Below, one piece after another: positions 15,195 to 23,490 of a DNA stretch of 40,736 nucleotides. The translations under genes were made by a program, and so were the position numbers. The notes beneath the pieces are model-generated. The model worked only from the letters and a program-made list of their open reading frames with translations, made no database searches and was not told the origin of the DNA. Position 1 is the stretch's first letter. Each line of letters starts with the position of its first letter. The stretch spans positions 1-40,736 of IMG/VR virus record IMGVR_UViG_3300025652_000164; one strand, 5' to 3'. This stretch comes from a virus.

Positions 15195-16466
15195 ATGTCA
15201 AATCTTTGGACTTTACGTTTCGATACAAATAAATCATTACCTCTCTTAGTTAGAGGTAACGCTAACGGTGACTTCAACTATAACACAGACGGCAAGATAT
15301 ACGGTAAGCTAACTAAAGGTAAACCACAGGATCCGATTAACGTTATACAAGATTTTCCATGGACAAAGAGTCCAAAATCATCACGTGATGATGTACCAAA
15401 AGCACAATTAATTGAGAAGAGATTACTTACAAATAGTACTTTGACTAATTTCTTTTATTCTATATTAGCTGGTGCAGATGTTGCATCATCAGTAGCTCAA
15501 AGAATTGAAGATGGTGTACCAATTCAAATAGGTGGTGCAAATTTTAATTTATTTCAATCTACTAGTGGTATACCTGGAGCTGGTACCCTTTTTACTACTC
15601 TGCAGAATGGAGCTGGTAAATTAGATAATACCCTACAGACTGCTAAAGAAGCAGCTAAAGAATTTCTAAGTGTAAATTCTTTTGATCAAAGTGTTTTAGA
15701 GCCATATGAAGGTTTGTATATTACTGAAGATACAGGGTTTAAATATATATTACCTTATTTTGATGATAAATACAATGATGTTAGTGTAGATATGGGTGGT
15801 GGTAGTAGTATTTTAGGTAACATGTCAAACGCAGTAGCAGGTAAGATAGATGAATTTGCTGCGTTTGCAGCTGTTGATAAACCTGGTGTTTATATTGAAG
15901 GTTCAAAACAATTTAATATGAAAGATCAAGGTAGAACGATTAATATTAAATTCCCGTTACTAAATACAGGTGAATACAGTGATATTGCTCGAAACTGGCA
16001 GCTTATATACGGTTTGATATATCAGAACAGACCTGGAAGAATTAATAGATCATTAATTGATGTACCTGTAATATACGAGTTATTTATTGAAGGGTTATCA
16101 TATATGCCATATGCGTATATGAGTAAAATGTCAGTTGACTTTTTAGGATCTAGAAGACGTATGAAAATAAAGGTACCTACTTTTATTATACCTGAAAGTA
16201 GGGAATCTAGTAGTTCTATACCATCAAAAAGTGAAGTTGTTATGACAATCCCAGATGCGTATATGGTAGATATACAGTTAACCGGTTTAAATGATGAGAC
16301 CAGAAACTTTCTATTTAGAAGTCTTGGTAATACTATTATTAATTCTACAGAAACAACCAACGAATTCACGTTAAATCCTAATACAAGTATTACAACTGGT
16401 GAGATTCCAATAACCACTCCAAATTCGAGATCTAATGTAACACCGAGATCTATAGCAAGAATTTAG
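15195..16466 (+). CDS. Tail-tube cap/baseplate protein (gp48-like candidate)
   Basis: 423 residues (T4 gp48: 364). A polar N-terminal region and a Gly/Ala-rich linker (about 95-160) lead to a beta domain (about 165-360) with a tube-family pattern: GVYIEGSKQFNM, RTINIKFPLLNT, VIYELFIEGLSYMPYAYMSK and a long strand GSRRRMKIKVPTFIIP. The C-terminal 60 residues are Thr/Asn/Ser rich and disordered. In T4 gp48 caps the baseplate hub and nucleates the tube with gp54. Neighbouring gp53 and hub genes support a baseplate role. The choice between gp48 and gp54 is not certain. Confidence 0.55.
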   Translation: MSNLWTLRFDTNKSLPLLVRGNANGDFNYNTDGKIYGKLTKGKPQDPINVIQDFPWTKSPKSSRDDVPKAQLIEKRLLTNSTLTNFFYSILAGADVASSVAQRIEDGVPIQIGGANFNLFQSTSGIPGAGTLFTTLQNGAGKLDNTLQTAKEAAKEFLSVNSFDQSVLEPYEGLYITEDTGFKYILPYFDDKYNDVSVDMGGGSSILGNMSNAVAGKIDEFAAFAAVDKPGVYIEGSKQFNMKDQGRTINIKFPLLNTGEYSDIARNWQLIYGLIYQNRPGRINRSLIDVPVIYELFIEGLSYMPYAYMSKMSVDFLGSRRRMKIKVPTFIIPESRESSSSIPSKSEVVMTIPDAYMVDIQLTGLNDETRNFLFRSLGNTIINSTETTNEFTLNPNTSITTGEIPITTPNSRSNVTPRSIARI

Positions 16467-16467
16467 A

Positions 16468-16479
16468 TATAAATAAATA
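16468..16479 (+). promoter_or_regulatory. Overlapping late elements TATAAATA and AATAAATA
   Basis: TATAAATA (16468-16475) and AATAAATA (16472-16479) overlap. The second ends 6 bases before the ATG at 16486 and fits the usual spacing. Confidence 0.65.
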
Positions 16480-16485
16480 TATAAT

Positions 16486-16851
16486 ATGCTCGGTAAATAT
16501 CAAAATAATATAAGTAACTTACCTAATCTAGAAAGTTATAGATATGAAAATATTTTTAAAATATCTGAAACTGGTGATAAAAATTTTTATTTTTATAATA
16601 TAATTAAAACGATATCTATACCAGATAATGTTGATCCTAATTTATTTGAATACATATCTTTACCTAGTACTTTACCTTTAACATCACTTTCATATGATAT
16701 TTACGGTACCCAACAACTATGGTGGTTATTATTAATAGTTAATAATATAGATAACCCAGTTAAAAAAATACCAAGAGGTGATAAAATTCGAATTGTTAAA
16801 CCAAAATACGTTGATGATGTTATAGAAAGTATCACAAGCCAATTACGATGA
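16486..16851 (+). CDS. gp53: Baseplate wedge protein, T4 gp53-like
   Basis: 121 residues (T4 gp53: 196, so this is a compact version). The diagnostic segment is SYDIYGTQQLWWLLLIVNN (about 70-88) followed by a turn and IPRGDKIRIVKP (about 95-106), which corresponds to the LysM-like IYGNPQLYWVLLMCND part of T4 gp53. gp53 binds wedges to the hub and helps them come together in a ring. Its stop overlaps the next start (ATGA), so it is coupled to the hub-like protein. Confidence 0.8.
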   Translation: MLGKYQNNISNLPNLESYRYENIFKISETGDKNFYFYNIIKTISIPDNVDPNLFEYISLPSTLPLTSLSYDIYGTQQLWWLLLIVNNIDNPVKKIPRGDKIRIVKPKYVDDVIESITSQLR

Positions 16852-18428
16852 GATCAGATTTTATATTCGATAGATTGAATGATAAGGAAGTAAAAAACTT
16901 CGAAATAAAAATAGATGAAGAAAATTATTTCTTCCGTGGTATTTTTATGAATCCTGATGCAAGTGTTGTAACTGTATCTAAACCGACCATTAAAAGACTT
17001 ACTATAAAAGATAACATATTTAAACCATTTTTAGATGCTAGTGTAATGATAACCGATCAAAGTAATTCTTTTGAACGGACAACTAAAGGGAGCATTAATA
17101 CTAGTAATAATGCAATACCCGATATCAATGGGTTTAAATATAGAGGTGATGGTCGCGATGTATTCTTCTTAGAAATTTTACCCGTTGAAGGCGATGTAAA
17201 CCCGCATAATAAAAACTCAGAAGAATTTAATAGAGTTTTTGGATTCAGAAACGTTTTTACATGTGATAATGATGAAACAATATATGAAGGTGGTAAAGAA
17301 TATAGAAAATTTGACCTCATAGATTTTGACGAAACAAGATTAAAACAAAGAAAGATTCAATATTCATCAGTTAATTCAATTACCCTTTCAAATGAGTTAA
17401 GCTCAATACCAGCTGTAAATTTAAGTAATGAACAGCGAGAATGTCAAACAGGTATTTCAATAAAAGATATACTTAAAAAAGCTTTAACTAAAACCGAGGA
17501 AGAATTATTCTTTAAAGAAGATGGTAATATATTAAACTTTGAAGATGGGTTATCAAAGATATTTTATACTTCTAATAGTTCAAGTTATGCTATAAATGAC
17601 TTACAATACATGTACCAACACCATGTAAGTGATGATAATAAGGATTTTTCATTTTTAAAAAAAGATAACTACGAAGGTAAGTATACATTGGAGAGTGCTG
17701 AATCTATATTTAACCGCGCATATATAAAAGCTAACGGTGGTGTTGATGCTGGTGGTGTATATAATATCGAAAAGGTTTTAATTACAGGTAGTAAAGATGG
17801 TTCAACACCAGATCAAAGATCTATTAAAACTCCTTCAATTGTAGCATCATTCGGTGAAAAAAGTAAAGTTCAAAGCTATCGGTTTTTTAATACTTCAGCT
17901 GATACATACAATGAAAAAATTAATACCAAAATCGTACACTCGTATGACAATAATGGTAAAAAATTCTTACTTAGACAAAATGAAAGTAATATAATAAATG
18001 CTAAAGATGTATTCACAACGAATTACGTCTCTAACATGAAAGGTAAAAATGATTCACCAGCACCATCGTTAATAACTACTCAAACTAAAACTGGTAATAT
18101 AAATTATCAAGATGTTTATTCTTTATATAAAAATGAGGATGTAATGTTAGGTAAAGGTTTGAATGAATTATTAAAAGATGGTATATTGACTAATATAGGA
18201 GTTGAATTAACGTTAAAAGGTCAACTTTTTAGACGATCTGGTAAATTTATAAGTATAGAAAGAGCTGAAAATTATGCTGATAACGATTTTGATAAGAAAT
18301 TTTTAGGTATATATTTTATACTTGAAGTTAACACAACTATTGAAGATGATAACAATTATACCAACAATATAATTGCTGTTAAAACGTACTTCTTTGATAA
18401 TCTTAATTATAACGAAAATGTTGAGTAA
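16848..18428 (+). CDS. Baseplate hub-like structural protein (gp27-type candidate)
   Basis: 526 residues. The early segment FFRGIFMNPDASV, then LTIKDNIFKPFLDASVMITD (about 28-70), is characteristic of hub-type proteins in marine T4-like phages, in which a beta domain of the gp27/VgrG family follows. The middle is mixed helix and strand (about 190-300), and the C-terminus is beta-rich (GVELTLKGQLFRRSGKFISI, about 445-465). It starts within the end of gp53. No gp5-type lysozyme domain is fused or nearby in this window. The gp27 call is by pattern and position. Confidence 0.5.
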   Translation: MRSDFIFDRLNDKEVKNFEIKIDEENYFFRGIFMNPDASVVTVSKPTIKRLTIKDNIFKPFLDASVMITDQSNSFERTTKGSINTSNNAIPDINGFKYRGDGRDVFFLEILPVEGDVNPHNKNSEEFNRVFGFRNVFTCDNDETIYEGGKEYRKFDLIDFDETRLKQRKIQYSSVNSITLSNELSSIPAVNLSNEQRECQTGISIKDILKKALTKTEEELFFKEDGNILNFEDGLSKIFYTSNSSSYAINDLQYMYQHHVSDDNKDFSFLKKDNYEGKYTLESAESIFNRAYIKANGGVDAGGVYNIEKVLITGSKDGSTPDQRSIKTPSIVASFGEKSKVQSYRFFNTSADTYNEKINTKIVHSYDNNGKKFLLRQNESNIINAKDVFTTNYVSNMKGKNDSPAPSLITTQTKTGNINYQDVYSLYKNEDVMLGKGLNELLKDGILTNIGVELTLKGQLFRRSGKFISIERAENYADNDFDKKFLGIYFILEVNTTIEDDNNYTNNIIAVKTYFFDNLNYNENVE

Positions 18429-18431
18429 TAT

Positions 18432-19307
18432 ATGTCTAATAAACAACAGTTAAATCCAAATTATGCTGATACTTTAGTAAATGGTACATTCGAGTTCTAT
18501 GAAACGACAATGGACTTACTTAATGTATTTGAAAGCAATCTTAACTTTATTAAATTTAATTTAGAAAATGAAAAAGCTAAAACATCAAATGATATTTTTA
18601 ATAATATTGTTAATTTGTATGTAAATTTAAATAACGATGAATTTAAATATGGTGATGCAGATTTTAACAATAATTTTAAATTATATATATTAGAAAGATT
18701 TGATGGTTTATTCGATTCAATTAAAATTAAAGTAAAAAAAGATACTGAATCAGATAAGTATAATGTATATCAAAATTTTACTGAAGATATAGGTTATACA
18801 TTAGATATTCAAAATAGAGCAGATATATCTAATACCCCATTTTATGATGTATTTTATTCGACATCTGAATACGGTATACCAACATATATACCAACAACTG
18901 TTTTTAATAAGACAGCAAATAACACTCGTTCAGTATCCTCAAAATTAGCGTTACATAATGACGCTGTTCTTAAGAAATGTTTAATTGGTGTTGCTGGTTA
19001 TGCTGACCCTGATCTATCACAAGCACCGGTAGCGCATGGGTATAATTTGATGTATGATTCTTATTATAATGAAGTTTTTGAACAAATTAAAGATATAAAA
19101 ACTACAAAAATTGTATCAAACTTTGGTGCAGTACTAGGCGATGTAATCACATTTTATAGAAATATTAATGTTAGACAACAACCGGAAGTTGAGAGTAAAT
19201 TCTTTACATTTAGAGCAAAAATCGAAGAAATAGAAAATATTCTTGATATTATGAATATCAATTCAACATCAACTGCATATACTGACAATACACCGCTTTT
19301 TAGTTAA
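18432..19307 (+). CDS. Hypothetical structural protein at end of hub operon
   Basis: 291 residues, unrecognised. The N-terminal half is helical and acidic (LNVFESNLNFIKFNLENEKAK), and the centre is more beta-like with aromatic residues (PFYDVFYSTSEYGIPTYIP, about 136-154). No membrane or catalytic motif. It starts 3 bases after the hub-like gene and is co-transcribed with it, so a baseplate role is likely. Its end overlaps the convergent minus-strand gene by 8 bases. Confidence 0.6.
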   Translation: MSNKQQLNPNYADTLVNGTFEFYETTMDLLNVFESNLNFIKFNLENEKAKTSNDIFNNIVNLYVNLNNDEFKYGDADFNNNFKLYILERFDGLFDSIKIKVKKDTESDKYNVYQNFTEDIGYTLDIQNRADISNTPFYDVFYSTSEYGIPTYIPTTVFNKTANNTRSVSSKLALHNDAVLKKCLIGVAGYADPDLSQAPVAHGYNLMYDSYYNEVFEQIKDIKTTKIVSNFGAVLGDVITFYRNINVRQQPEVESKFFTFRAKIEEIENILDIMNINSTSTAYTDNTPLFS

Positions 19308-19761
19308 TTGTATCAACATCAGCGTCAATTATCTGCGCATCACCGATTAACTGCTTCATTAATTCTTCTCGATTTAATAGTAATTTAGTTTCAGTATCTT
19401 GTTGTTGTAAAGCTTGTTTACTTTCAATATCCATTATCTTAAGCTCTTTTGTCGACTTTGCCTTTTGATCCGAGATATGAATCTTATTAAGAGTTTCAAT
19501 TGCAGCTGCTGCGGCACCTACTAGTTTACTTAAACTCTCGACATCTCTAGCATCTGGAGCAGATGTAATAAATTGCTTTACATCTTCAACGTAATCAACA
19601 CTACCTTTAATTAACTTACCAGAGTATTGTAAAAGGAAATTCTCTAAATCTTCTTTATCGAGTTTAAAATCATCTTGCTTTTCTACATCTCTAGCTATCT
19701 GAGTAGATGATTGTAGCTCTGAGAGTAAATCGTCAATTGAATCAGTCATATCGTCATCCAT
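19300..19761 (-). CDS. Small terminase-like coiled-coil protein (gp16 candidate)
   Basis: 153 residues (T4 gp16: 164). A polar acidic N-terminus (1-30) is followed by a helix-turn-helix-like pair. The segment APDARDVESLSKLVGAAAAAIETLNKIH (interrupted here at residues 68-95) resembles the gp16 coiled-coil oligomerisation region, where SPRHMEV precedes a long helix. A charged helix rich in Lys/Gln/Glu completes the protein. Small terminase recognises phage DNA and regulates gp17. The gene is monocistronic, apart from gp17, with AATAAATA 6 bases before the ATG at 19761. A second in-frame ATG lies 4 codons on. Confidence 0.5.
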   Translation of the reverse strand: MDDDMTDSIDDLLSELQSSTQIARDVEKQDDFKLDKEDLENFLLQYSGKLIKGSVDYVEDVKQFITSAPDARDVESLSKLVGAAAAAIETLNKIHISDQKAKSTKELKIMDIESKQALQQQDTETKLLLNREELMKQLIGDAQIIDADVDTIN

Positions 19762-19767
19762 ATAGAA

Positions 19768-19775
19768 TATTTATT
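19768..19775 (-). promoter_or_regulatory. Late promoter element AATAAATA, 6 bases before ATG
   Basis: Minus strand: AATAAATA, TTCTAT, ATG at 19761. It is divergent from the early promoter of the dUTPase gene. Confidence 0.6.
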
Positions 19776-19782
19776 AATATAG

Positions 19783-19810
19783 TTGAAAAAATAAACTAAT
19801 ACTGTATAAT
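19783..19810 (+). promoter_or_regulatory. Sigma70-type early promoter of dUTPase gene
   Basis: TTGAAA (19783-19788), 16-base spacer, TATAAT (19805-19810). Transcription would be expected to start at about 19817, one base before the ATG at 19818, which gives an essentially leaderless message. Confidence 0.75.
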
Positions 19811-19817
19811 ATGGTAT

Positions 19818-20285
19818 ATGGAACATAAAGTATTAATTAAATTTGTTAAAACACACGAAGATGCTAAACTACCTGAGAAGGCCCATAATGATGATAATTG
19901 TTATGATTTATTTGCAGTTGAAGATACAACTATACCTGGTGGTCGATCATCTCTTTTAGATGATGTTAAAGTTGGGAGTAATGTAGTACCGGTAGGTATT
20001 AAAGTAGGTTTCATCACACATGGATTTGGATTCGTTATTAAGCCTAAGTCTGGACTTGGTTTTAAAGCAGGGTTGCAACCGCATCTAGGAGAGATCGATA
20101 CCGGTTACCGAGGCGATTGCAGTGTAAAGATGTATAACTTCTCTAATGTAAGTTATAAATTTAAGAAAGGTGATAAAGTAGCTCAGATCAAGATTGAGAA
20201 GAATTATGATACTGATGTTGAATGGGCTGATGAGGTTGAGGTAGCTGAACGCGGTGAAGGCGGTTTTGGATCATCAGGTAAATAG
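19818..20285 (+). CDS. dut: dUTPase (dUTP nucleotidohydrolase)
   Basis: 155 residues, the usual length of trimeric dUTPases. It hydrolyses dUTP to dUMP and pyrophosphate, keeping uracil out of DNA and feeding dTMP synthesis. All five family motifs are present: CYDLFAVED (28-36, with the metal-binding Asp30), KPKSGLGFK (75-83), GEIDTGYRGD (91-100, catalytic Asp94), KKGDKVAQIKI (116-126) and RGEGGFGSSGK (145-155, the glycine-rich tail that closes over the active site). It has its own sigma70-type promoter and lies with other replication-type genes in a small island between late genes. Confidence 0.95.
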   Translation: MEHKVLIKFVKTHEDAKLPEKAHNDDNCYDLFAVEDTTIPGGRSSLLDDVKVGSNVVPVGIKVGFITHGFGFVIKPKSGLGFKAGLQPHLGEIDTGYRGDCSVKMYNFSNVSYKFKKGDKVAQIKIEKNYDTDVEWADEVEVAERGEGGFGSSGK

Positions 20286-20294
20286 GAACATTAA

Positions 20295-20300
20295 TATAAT
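20295..20300 (+). promoter_or_regulatory. Early -10 element TATAAT, 6 bases before ATG
   Basis: TATAAT followed by 6 bases and the ATG of the small basic gene at 20307. I see no convincing -35 at the right distance, so it may be weak or activator dependent. Confidence 0.45.
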
Positions 20301-20306
20301 ATAGAT

Positions 20307-20411
20307 ATGAAAAGTACAAGACAAAGAATAACGGAAAAAAAAGTAGGTAACGCGACAGTTCGCAAGACTGTTACAGTTACTGTTAAGAAACCGTCAAAAA
20401 GAAAAAGATAA
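20307..20411 (+). CDS. 34-residue highly basic peptide
   Basis: 34 residues starting MKSTRQRITEKKVG and ending KKPSKRKR, with 13 Lys/Arg and a single acidic residue. The middle alternates Thr and Val (TVTVTV), which could form a strand. Its stop overlaps the ATG of the clamp-loader gene (TAATG), so it is translationally coupled to it. The reading frame, the TATAAT 6 bases before its ATG and the coupling support it as real. Possible roles are nucleic-acid binding or a clamp-loader accessory peptide, both unproven. Confidence 0.6.
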   Translation: MKSTRQRITEKKVGNATVRKTVTVTVKKPSKRKR

Positions 20412-21325
20412 TGTTCGATAGCCTGTTTACAGAAAAGTATAGACCTAAAACGTTAACTGATTTAGTATTATCTGATAGTAATAGAAAGTATTTTGATTCT
20501 ATTACTGATGAGATACCTAATCTACTTTTCGTCGGTACTCCAGGTATCGGTAAGACTACTCTAGCGCGAATACTAGTTAATGATATTTTAGAATGTCAGT
20601 ATTTGTATATTAATGCATCTGATGAAAATGGTATTGATACTATTCGCTCTAAGGTAGTTGGCTTTGCGCAGACTAAGTCTCTCGACGGTAAAGTAAAGGT
20701 TGTTATACTTGATGAAGCAGACGGTATCACCATTGATGGACAAAGAGCTCTGCGCAATACGATGGAGGAATATAGTAGTGGTACCCGCTTCATCTTAACT
20801 GCTAACTATAAGCATAAGATTATACCTGCTATTCAAAGTAGAACTCAATTCTTCGATCTTAACCCGCCGTTTGATACTGTATTAAAGCTTATTGTAGGTA
20901 TTATAAAGCAAGAGGGTATTAAGATTACAGAAGATCAGAAAAGTAATTTTGTTAATGTAGTAAAGCAGAATTACCCAGATATCCGTAAGATTATCAATAG
21001 CGTCCAGAAAGCTACAGTTAAAGGTATCTTTGAAGTTAATGTAGCTTTAGATAGTAAAGAGATAGTAGAGAGAATTCATACTGAAATTCAATCTAAGAAT
21101 ACATTTGGTTTACGGAAGTATCTTATTGAGAATGAAAACGAGTTTCAAGGTGATTATCATAATCTAATGAAGCAGTATCTAAATTATGTATACGATTCTA
21201 GCTTAGATGACAATAAAAAACGTCAATATATTGTAACCATTTCAGATCACATGTATAAAGACGTATTTGTATTAGATAAAGAAATTAACGCGTTTGCGTG
21301 TTGGGTAAATCTTGAGAAGGTTTAA
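20411..21325 (+). CDS. gp44: Sliding-clamp loader ATPase, T4 gp44-like
   Basis: 304 residues (T4 gp44: 319). This AAA+ subunit opens and loads the sliding clamp for the phage DNA polymerase. Motifs are TEKYRPKTLTDLV (7-19), Walker A GTPGIGKTT (42-50), Walker B VVILDEAD (97-104), sensor 1 LTAN (129-132) and the SRT arginine-finger motif (143-145), then a helical collar. The start overlaps the basic peptide stop. No gp62-type partner is visible next to it. Codons use more AAG and CGN than the late genes, as in the other early genes of this window. It ends convergently with the next minus gene at a shared TTAA. Confidence 0.95.
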   Translation: MFDSLFTEKYRPKTLTDLVLSDSNRKYFDSITDEIPNLLFVGTPGIGKTTLARILVNDILECQYLYINASDENGIDTIRSKVVGFAQTKSLDGKVKVVILDEADGITIDGQRALRNTMEEYSSGTRFILTANYKHKIIPAIQSRTQFFDLNPPFDTVLKLIVGIIKQEGIKITEDQKSNFVNVVKQNYPDIRKIINSVQKATVKGIFEVNVALDSKEIVERIHTEIQSKNTFGLRKYLIENENEFQGDYHNLMKQYLNYVYDSSLDDNKKRQYIVTISDHMYKDVFVLDKEINAFACWVNLEKV

Positions 21326-21906
21326 CCATTAATTGGCATATACTGCGAAGTATAATTCTCATTAACTGCAGGAGATGGAGTAGCAGGTTTAGAAGGAATC
21401 TTCGTATTGCTTCTTGCGTTAGAAAGATTTGTCTTCTTAAGGCTATCACCTTGCTGAGTCATTGTTTGTTGCTGCTCTTCGTTTTCTTCTGCTTCGATAG
21501 GGTCAATTTGAACTTTATTTTTATATTTCCAATTATCTGGTACTTTATGTCCAAATTCTTCATCTTCTTCTGGAGACATTAAGCAATTACTTGGTAAAGC
21601 TACTTCAGTATTAGGGTCATGTAGACCAGTATTAAGTAGTTGTGCTACTATAGCTACAAATTCTAAACCTCTATTATCTGCATTACCTGGAGCTGTTGAA
21701 GGCATTTTTGTATTCATACCAACAATAGTAACTGGGTTACCACTTTTAAATAAATCTTCAATTTGTTGCTTAATAGCATCAGATAGATTTTTGTAATCTG
21801 GTACGGATTTATATTTTGGAGCTAATACAACACACTGCCCGGTTAAGAAACCTCCATTAGTGCCTTTATGGATGCTCTCGACTAACTTTAAAAACTTTTT
21901 TGACAT
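21322..21906 (-). CDS. Virion-associated-type protein with targeting-like N-terminus
   Basis: 194 residues from the ATG at 21906, chosen over the longer frame from 21933 because CATAAATA lies exactly 5 bases before it. The N-terminus MSKKFLKLVES is a basic amphipathic helix with LVE|S, a good match to a T4 prohead-protease site. Residues 12-115 look folded (GQCVVLAPKYKSVPDY, NPVTIVGMNTKMPS). The rest is Glu/Gln/Asn/Thr rich and disordered (about 130-194). No named family recognised. It is late-expressed by its promoter although it sits next to early genes. Confidence 0.65.
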   Translation of the reverse strand: MSKKFLKLVESIHKGTNGGFLTGQCVVLAPKYKSVPDYKNLSDAIKQQIEDLFKSGNPVTIVGMNTKMPSTAPGNADNRGLEFVAIVAQLLNTGLHDPNTEVALPSNCLMSPEEDEEFGHKVPDNWKYKNKVQIDPIEAEENEEQQQTMTQQGDSLKKTNLSNARSNTKIPSKPATPSPAVNENYTSQYMPING

Positions 21907-21911
21907 ATTAT

Positions 21912-21919
21912 TATTTATG
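21912..21919 (-). promoter_or_regulatory. Late promoter element CATAAATA, 5 bases before ATG
   Basis: Minus strand: CATAAATA, ATAAT, ATG at 21906. It lies head to head with the late element for the gene at 21955. Confidence 0.6.
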
Positions 21920-21941
21920 TTTTTAGTTAACATATTCTACA

Positions 21942-21949
21942 ACTAAATA
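21942..21949 (+). promoter_or_regulatory. Late promoter element ACTAAATA, 5 bases before ATG
   Basis: ACTAAATA, then ATAAT, then ATG at 21955. The 5-base spacer is the same as that of several minus-strand late genes. Confidence 0.5.
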
Positions 21950-21954
21950 ATAAT

Positions 21955-23469
21955 ATGTCACACCATGTAACAATTTTTGCTAACCCTGATTTAGGAGTAG
22001 TTAAAGATCCAGAAGCTACTTACTATAATATACCACAAAATGTGTATAGTGTTTTAAATGGTATTACTGAGAACATTTCATTACAAATAAATGACCCGAC
22101 ATACCCTGGTAGTAAGCTCGTTTTTACAGTTAATGGTATTGATGGGGTAGGGTATAAAGATGATACATTTAATTTAAATAAAATATATTATCAAGGTCAG
22201 AAAATTTACTTTTCTGTTAGATGTAATAGTGTTAGTGATTTTCCTATAAAATGGATACCTAGATTGACATTGAATAATACATCCTCTCTATCAGTAAATG
22301 AAATAACTATATCTGTTAAAGATGTAAATGATAATACTATAACTGATGATATTATAACTAATTTCGGTATACTAACTGCATCTGATATTGGTGGGTTTTA
22401 CAAAGGCTATTTTACAATAAATGCACCAATTGATAACATCCGTATTACCGGTAAAGCTAATATACTAGGGAATGGTAGTGCTTTAGGTGAATCTAACACA
22501 TTTAACATATACCCATCAGGTGGTTTATATAAATTTAGAAAAGTTAACGAAGATAACAATCAAAAGCAAAATTATAAAGATACCTTATACCAACCTAATT
22601 TAATTGCTCAAGATCAATTCTTTGATCAATTTTTAGGTCAAATCGTTGGTGATGACTCAGATGCTAATACTTTAGGTGTTAAAATATATGAAAAGATAGC
22701 AAATTTTGTTCGTAATAATTCAGATATACAATATTGCAATGTTGATAATTTAGTTAGTCACCTTAAAATGATTGATGATGATGTAGTTGTATTTGCAGAT
22801 AATTACCCTTCAAGCTTAAAGCGAATAATGGATTTTGTTTCAGTTAACATGAGTTTAATTAAAAGTTTTAAGAATTTATATCAATTTAACTTTGATTCAC
22901 GTGGTTTTATAACTAATCCAAAATACGGTAAAAATCTTGGAAGTGAAATAACGATTAATACAGTTTTATCTGGTGGTATTAACTTTAAACCTATAGTTGC
23001 ATATGAAAAATTCAGTGAAAGATATTTTTTCCTCAATACAGACCCTACAAGTGCAAATGATTTTAGATTCTTAGATGAAAGTGATAAACTATATACTCTA
23101 TCAGCTTATAATGTAAATTGGGGTTGGAGATTGGTATTACCAGATCAAATCGGTAATTATACATATTTCTTAAATGAATCTAGTGGATATTTCTTAGATG
23201 AACAGACATCTTATAGATTACTTGATGAATCATTTAACAGTAAAATAGGTAACGTTGAAAACATGTTTAAGTATTATACATTCTATAATTTTATCAGTAC
23301 ATTTGATGGTGGTTACATTCAAACATTTGTAGATGATGAATCACCTTATACTAGTATTGGAACGTTATCATCATATGCTAAATTTAATCAAAAAGATGGT
23401 ATAGTTGAGGAAATGATATTAAACAACCTGTATACACAGACTAATCTTATATCGGCTTTTAATATCTGA
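21955..23469 (+). CDS. Large tail/baseplate structural protein
   Basis: 504 residues, unrecognised as a whole. Residues 1-190 are beta-rich with alternating hydrophobic residues, perhaps one or two Ig-like domains. Residues 215-320 are helical (KIYEKIANFVRNN, RIMDFVSVNMSLIKSFKNLY). The last third repeats short units of the type RFLDES, YFLDEQ and RLLDES (about 364-425), a pattern suggesting a short-repeat beta structure. It opens the plus-strand fibre operon that runs to 31268 and precedes the 1383-residue protein. A baseplate-to-fibre connector is a reasonable guess. Confidence 0.6.
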   Translation: MSHHVTIFANPDLGVVKDPEATYYNIPQNVYSVLNGITENISLQINDPTYPGSKLVFTVNGIDGVGYKDDTFNLNKIYYQGQKIYFSVRCNSVSDFPIKWIPRLTLNNTSSLSVNEITISVKDVNDNTITDDIITNFGILTASDIGGFYKGYFTINAPIDNIRITGKANILGNGSALGESNTFNIYPSGGLYKFRKVNEDNNQKQNYKDTLYQPNLIAQDQFFDQFLGQIVGDDSDANTLGVKIYEKIANFVRNNSDIQYCNVDNLVSHLKMIDDDVVVFADNYPSSLKRIMDFVSVNMSLIKSFKNLYQFNFDSRGFITNPKYGKNLGSEITINTVLSGGINFKPIVAYEKFSERYFFLNTDPTSANDFRFLDESDKLYTLSAYNVNWGWRLVLPDQIGNYTYFLNESSGYFLDEQTSYRLLDESFNSKIGNVENMFKYYTFYNFISTFDGGYIQTFVDDESPYTSIGTLSSYAKFNQKDGIVEEMILNNLYTQTNLISAFNI

Positions 23470-23476
23470 ATCGTTG

Positions 23477-23484
23477 TATAAATA
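23477..23484 (+). promoter_or_regulatory. Late promoter TATAAATA, 6 bases before ATG
   Basis: A perfect octamer, then TAATAT, then ATG at 23491. Confidence 0.75.
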
Positions 23485-23490
23485 TAATAT

